From: Urophycis tenuis
Taxonomy: Eukaryota > Chordata > Actinopteri > Gadiformes > Phycidae
Reading direction: 5' to 3'
DNA: 64,000 nt
Assembly (NCBI GenBank): GCA_036785325.1
Contig: JAXIVH010000030.1
Coordinates: 2,758,994 to 2,822,993, forward strand
In this document: positions 53,001 through 64,000 of the stretch, in pieces
Layout: each line of letters begins with the position of its first letter
How positions within the stretch are numbered: position 1 is the stretch's first letter
Made by a program: the position numbers and the translations under genes
The notes under the pieces: model-generated
What the model saw: only the letters and a program-made list of their open reading frames with translations
Databases searched by the model: none
What the model was told of the DNA's origin: nothing

Positions 53001-54723
53001 ACCTGGTGAAGATGGAGGAGCACGACGTGGCCGCTGGGAAGTCTGTGATGGTCGTTCGCACCGTCATCAGCGACTCGGACGTTGGTTTAGAAGGTAAAGG
53101 TGTGTGTGTGTGTGTGTCACATACAGTATGGGGCTAAACTAGTACTTGGTATTCAATTATCAGCATGTAACAGTGGACCACCCCTGTCCATGGAGATTTG
53201 TATTGGGAAGGTTGTCTGTATTTTTTTGTGTTATTTCGTTTCACATTTTTTAATATTCATTACCAAATGATGACAGAGGAGGTGTCCAAACTGCCTGAGG
53301 TTTCCGGAATCAACGAGAACTCTGAGGAATTCCAGGACGTGGTGAAGGACTTCTACCGCAGCATCGAAGGATTCCACAACAAAATAAGGATCGTCAAGGT
53401 CAGGGGAGGAGGGGGAAAATACAAACAGACAAACAAAATAATCCGCTCCGAATGATTGGCAGAAACATTGTGACGCAATGGCGTGGCATTTCCCTCCAGG
53501 TGGAGAAGCTGGACAACCGCCTGCTGTACAGTCAGTACAAGCTGAAGAAGGCCAGCATGTACAATAGCGGCGTGCTGAACGAGGTGGAACGGACGCTGTA
53601 CCACGGAACGAGCGAGGCGAGCGTGAAGGAGATCTGCCTCCACGGCTTCAACAGAAGCTTCTGCGGAAAGAACGGTACGTGGGACGTCGGGCACGCGTTA
53701 AGGCTGGGTTATGCTTCGTTTATGCTTCCGCGTCGACGCAACGCTGGAGGGTTGCGGACCCTTCACGTCCTTGACGTGCACCTCCCAAAATCCTAGACGC
53801 GCGTCGAGGCGACGCAACCCCAACGCAGCGGCTTTGGCTGTGATTGGTCCGCGAACTACATTCGCTGAAGATCGCTTTTCCGGTTTCCACTCGTAAACAC
53901 CGCCACGGTGTAAACACAGCCTTGATAAATGCTTCGACTGATTGGCGACAACATATATATATAACTTTTGCCTTCATTTCTGTAAACTTTTTTTTTACTC
54001 GCTAGTAATCCGTATGTAATGACCAGAATGGTCGTTCTGGTCCCTCTACCGGTGTGGCAATGAATTGCATTTCGAGACGTAAACCCCACACAGAACCATC
54101 ACGGGCTCATGACTGCGTCCGAGCAACTGCAAGGCCATTGCTTGATCACGACGCAATCCCTATGCAGAAGCATAAACCAGCCTTTACACTCCGCCTTGTG
54201 TCGTGGTGGTGGCGCTCCAGACAGCCAGTAAGTCCAAAACATCCTGACCTGTGAATTTGCCGAGAGGGATGATTTAGAGGTACGGTAACTTGACAGATTG
54301 GAGGAGAAAAGACGTGGCAGGAAGGGTGGGATCCCTAAATCAAGTATGAGGTATCGCAAAATCTTTCTCATTGTAACTTTTCTATTCTAATGTATCTTGT
54401 TGTCGCGTTGTGTTCTCTTCGCAGCCACGGTGTACGGCCAGGGGGTGTATTTCGCCCTGAATTCTGCCCTGTCGGTCCAAGAGCAATACTCTCCACCAAA
54501 CGCAGACGGACACAAGTTTGTTATTGTGGCGAAAGTACTGACTGGGGACTTCACACTGGGCAGCCCCTCCATGAAAGCTGCGCCCCTCAAAGAGGGCGGT
54601 GACATTCCCCTGAGATACGACAGCGTGACGGACAACCTCAACAAGCCCACCATGTTTGTCATTTTTAACGATACGCAAGCTTACCCCGAGTACCTGATTA
54701 CATGTCAGTATATCCGCCTGTAA
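47342..54723 (+). CDS. parp10: PARP10 mono-ADP-ribosyltransferase
   Basis: Transfers single ADP-ribose units from NAD+ to proteins. Ten coding exons: 47342-47513, 47890-48132, 49382-49612, 50269-51305, 51434-51646, 51834-51945, 52227-53093, 53277-53398, 53500-53674, 54425-54723. They sum to 3471 bases: 1156 codons plus stop, phases consistent; human PARP10 is about 1025. The N-terminal RRM-like domain has VEVRGLP and LYFANKRRSGGGP; two further RRM-like units follow in exons 2-4. The middle (MEPGMLQYVQMYFHQLLEDM) aligns with the human KH-like region. Two ubiquitin-interacting motifs lie in exon 7 (EQLTLAIQNSLHTTEED, DQLQVALELSKQQ). The catalytic domain (exons 8-10) has H of YHGT, Y of VYFA and I in KPTMFVIFND, the H-Y-I set of mono-transferases. 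Intron 1 uses a GC donor (AAG|GCAAGC). The exon 3 acceptor has a weak pyrimidine tract. Confidence 0.95.
47590..47775 (+). mobile_element. tRNA-derived SINE in PARP10 intron 1
   Basis: Degenerate tRNA head with B box GGTTCGATCC near 47660, then TGTAAGTCGCTTTGGACAAA and GCATCTGCTAGATG, the usual fish SINE tail. A second copy lies at 51988-52145. Confidence 0.8.
48436..48512. repeat. (TCTG)n microsatellite
   Basis: Tetranucleotide run in PARP10 intron 2, with one GTTTG interruption. The 170 bases before it are AT-rich. Confidence 0.95.
48514..48610. repeat. Imperfect hairpin in PARP10 intron 2
   Basis: Arms of about 37 bases (left GGTCTGCTGCTTTTATGTAC; right GTACATAAAAGTAGCAGACC) around a loop of about 17 bases. 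Probably a small foldback MITE. Confidence 0.8.
48793..49301. mobile_element. MITE with TAGCCTGG ends, long inverted repeats
   Basis: 509 bp. The left end (TAGCCTGGAGACCGTCCTGA) and reverse complement of the right end (TAGCCTGGAGACCATCGCGA) match imperfectly over about 85 bases. Flanks TCTCTATCT (48784-48792) and TCTCTGTCC (49302-49310) match at 7 of 9 positions, a decayed 9-bp duplication. It ends 80 bases before PARP10 exon 3. Confidence 0.8.
51988..52145 (+). mobile_element. tRNA-derived SINE in PARP10 intron 6
   Basis: Head with A box AAGCTCAGTGGGTAGAGCAG and B box GGTTCGATCC, then GTCGCTTTGGACAAGAGCGT and CTGCTAAATGCCC. Better preserved than the copy at 47590-47775. Confidence 0.88.
53699..54189. 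mobile_element. MITE in PARP10 intron 9
   Basis: Left end AAGGCTGGGTTATGCTTCGT and right end AAGCATAAACCAGCCTT are inverted repeats, with CGTCGACGC/GACGCAA further in. It makes up most of the 750-base intron. No transposase. Confidence 0.75.
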
Positions 54724-55240
54724 GCGTGCCTGAAACTAGAGGAAGCATTAGCTGTTCTGATGGAATAGAATGGGGGGGAAATGGTAAATTGTTATTGTCT
54801 TCATTTGTTGACCAGTTCTCAAACAACGTTTGAATTATTGTACATGTATCCGGAGTATTTGTGAATCTATTTGTCAGATGTTTTTTTTATATTTCACGAG
54901 TCCCAACCCAAATTAAACAATGTGAAGGATCCCTACTCTATACCCGTTGCGGTATAGGTAGGAGCCATCTTTGACAGTACTAAATGAGGACAAATCGATT
55001 ATTCCACTGCGTGCTAAAGTTGACGCAATTTGAATTGAATATTCGTATTTGAATTGAGTCTCAATACTGTGTTTACGACATAAGTCATATCTTTTTGTGA
55101 GTATTACAAACATGAAAGTATGTTAAATTAAATAAAATGGGAAACCCGTCGCTTCGTCATTGATGTGCGTAAATTAATCTATGGTTCTTTCAACCCCGGA
55201 GACATTAATCGTGTATACCCTTATTTTGAAATAAGCGGCA
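54724..55240 (+). other. PARP10 3' untranslated region and intergenic gap
   Basis: AT-rich sequence after the PARP10 stop. An AATAAA signal at 55131-55136 is the best polyadenylation candidate. The gene-to-gene distance to the CPSF1 ATG is 1168 bases. Confidence 0.6.
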
Positions 55241-55385
55241 CCGGAAGAAACAGCGCTGCTTCAACACACAACACGCCTCTTTATCATGGCAGCAGCATTA
55301 ACCTAGCCTGCGACTCATATGAGATGTGATTTCTTTTGTTAAAGCGAATCGTAAACTGGAAAGTCAATTAAGGAATTTACCTTAG
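55241..55385 (+). other. cpsf1: Possible first, untranslated exon of CPSF1
   Basis: The stretch ends TACCTTAG|GTATGT, a good donor. Acceptors CATTGTAG (55842) or TTTCAG (55820) precede the exon with the CPSF1 ATG. Inferred from splice signals only. Confidence 0.4.
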
Positions 55386-55891
55386 GTATGTTCAAGCAAG
55401 CCTTTTTTTTTGTAGAAATTGCGTTAACGTTCCTTAGCCGTTTGGTGTCGTAAACCCTTGCTTAAAAGTTGGCTATATAAGCTAACTTTATTAGCTAGGT
55501 TAGCAAGCCCAGCTACCGGTTCTCTGCACACATGGGTTATTTACACTGAGTACAATCATGTCACTATTAAATAATGACTACATGCAAATATAATGCATAG
55601 CAATGCACACATAATCAGTCACGGACAATGCTGTAAATAGATAACTTTCCTTTTAGGACATATACATGCATCGGTCGCGTTCCTTGCATTTAATGATAAA
55701 TACGTCTGTTGAAAAATGGGCACATTGTTGTTGCACTGGCGCCCCATTGCACCAATGCGATGTATATTTCACTAGATTGTTATGATGATGTATTAATACG
55801 TGCTATAAGCGATATTTCAGTTTTCGATGTTCTCCATTGTAGCTACGAGTGAGGTGAATCGCCTGTCAGGTGTGGTGGTCCACCATTCAGG

Positions 55892-63689
<7,798 letters not shown>

Positions 63690-64000
63690 GTAGCCACGTT
63701 TTTGATGGTTGGATGGCAGAGAGCGGAGTGCTTTTATTTGGGGCCGGGGGGGGGTAAAAATGATCACAATATTTTTGGGGTTTGTTACCAAAATACCCTT
63801 TTTTTGACAGCGGTGTCTCGCCGAACACAAATTCTGGGTCTGCTCTTTACTAGGGCATGGGCTAGTAGACTCATCTTCACTGGAGTAGTTCTAAAACCCA
63901 CACGCTTATACATAAAACTAGACTTAAGTATTAGAGCGACAATGAATGGCAATTGGGTTTATGGAGCCTTTTTGCAAGAGAAATAAAAACAAATGCACAT

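Noticed and set aside
52208..53023. 271-codon minus-strand frame opposite PARP10
   Set aside because: It is a shadow of the GC-rich PARP10 exon 7, whose plus-strand frame has clear homology and correct splice phases.

Overview
The window is vertebrate nuclear DNA, almost certainly from a ray-finned (teleost) fish. The evidence is intron-split genes with vertebrate-type exons, many dinucleotide and tetranucleotide microsatellites, fish-style tRNA-derived SINEs, and a dense, nested load of L2-like LINEs, hAT, Harbinger-like and other DNA transposons plus a Ty3/gypsy LTR retrotransposon. There is no sign of bacterial, phage or CRISPR sequence. One 200-base assembly gap lies at 46301-46500.

Layout. 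Positions 1-29000 hold no host gene that I can support and are almost entirely transposable elements: a decayed hAT element (about 200-4437) with an RLE-type LINE fragment inside it; a 569-bp tandem duplication (4609-5746); an L2-like LINE fragment (5796-6995); several MITEs; a long minus-strand L2-like LINE (about 10373-15440) split by a hAT element that is itself split by a Harbinger-like MITE; and a nearly intact minus-strand gypsy element (16314-24181) with two 706-bp LTRs, inserted inside an older element that looks like a solo LTR (15847-25030). A foldback element (25888-26472) and a 1.2-kb palindromic TA-target element (27776-29010) follow.

Positions 29982-44878 carry five coding exons of a type II Golgi sialyltransferase of the ST3Gal-I/II family on the plus strand. 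Its introns are large and full of transposons. The last exon or exons (end of sialylmotif S, motifs III and VS) are not found; they may be in the assembly gap or lost.

Positions 47342-54723 hold a complete PARP10 orthologue (10 coding exons, 1156 codons plus stop, phases all consistent), a mono-ADP-ribosyltransferase with RRM-like, UIM and catalytic domains. About 1.2 kb downstream on the same strand the CPSF1 gene starts (55892) and runs off the right edge after 16 visible coding exons. From memory, PARP10 and CPSF1 lie in the same chromosome band in human (8q24.3), so the order fits conserved vertebrate synteny. The three genes are functionally unrelated (glycan sialylation, ADP-ribosylation, mRNA 3' end processing).

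I found no evidence of a new multi-gene system. The most interesting signals are the nested insertions with exact target-site duplications, a short-TIR MITE family with 9-bp target duplications, a gypsy gag-pol junction with a candidate -1 slippery site directly on the gag stop, a GC-AG intron in PARP10, and a CT microsatellite acting as polypyrimidine tract in the sialyltransferase gene.
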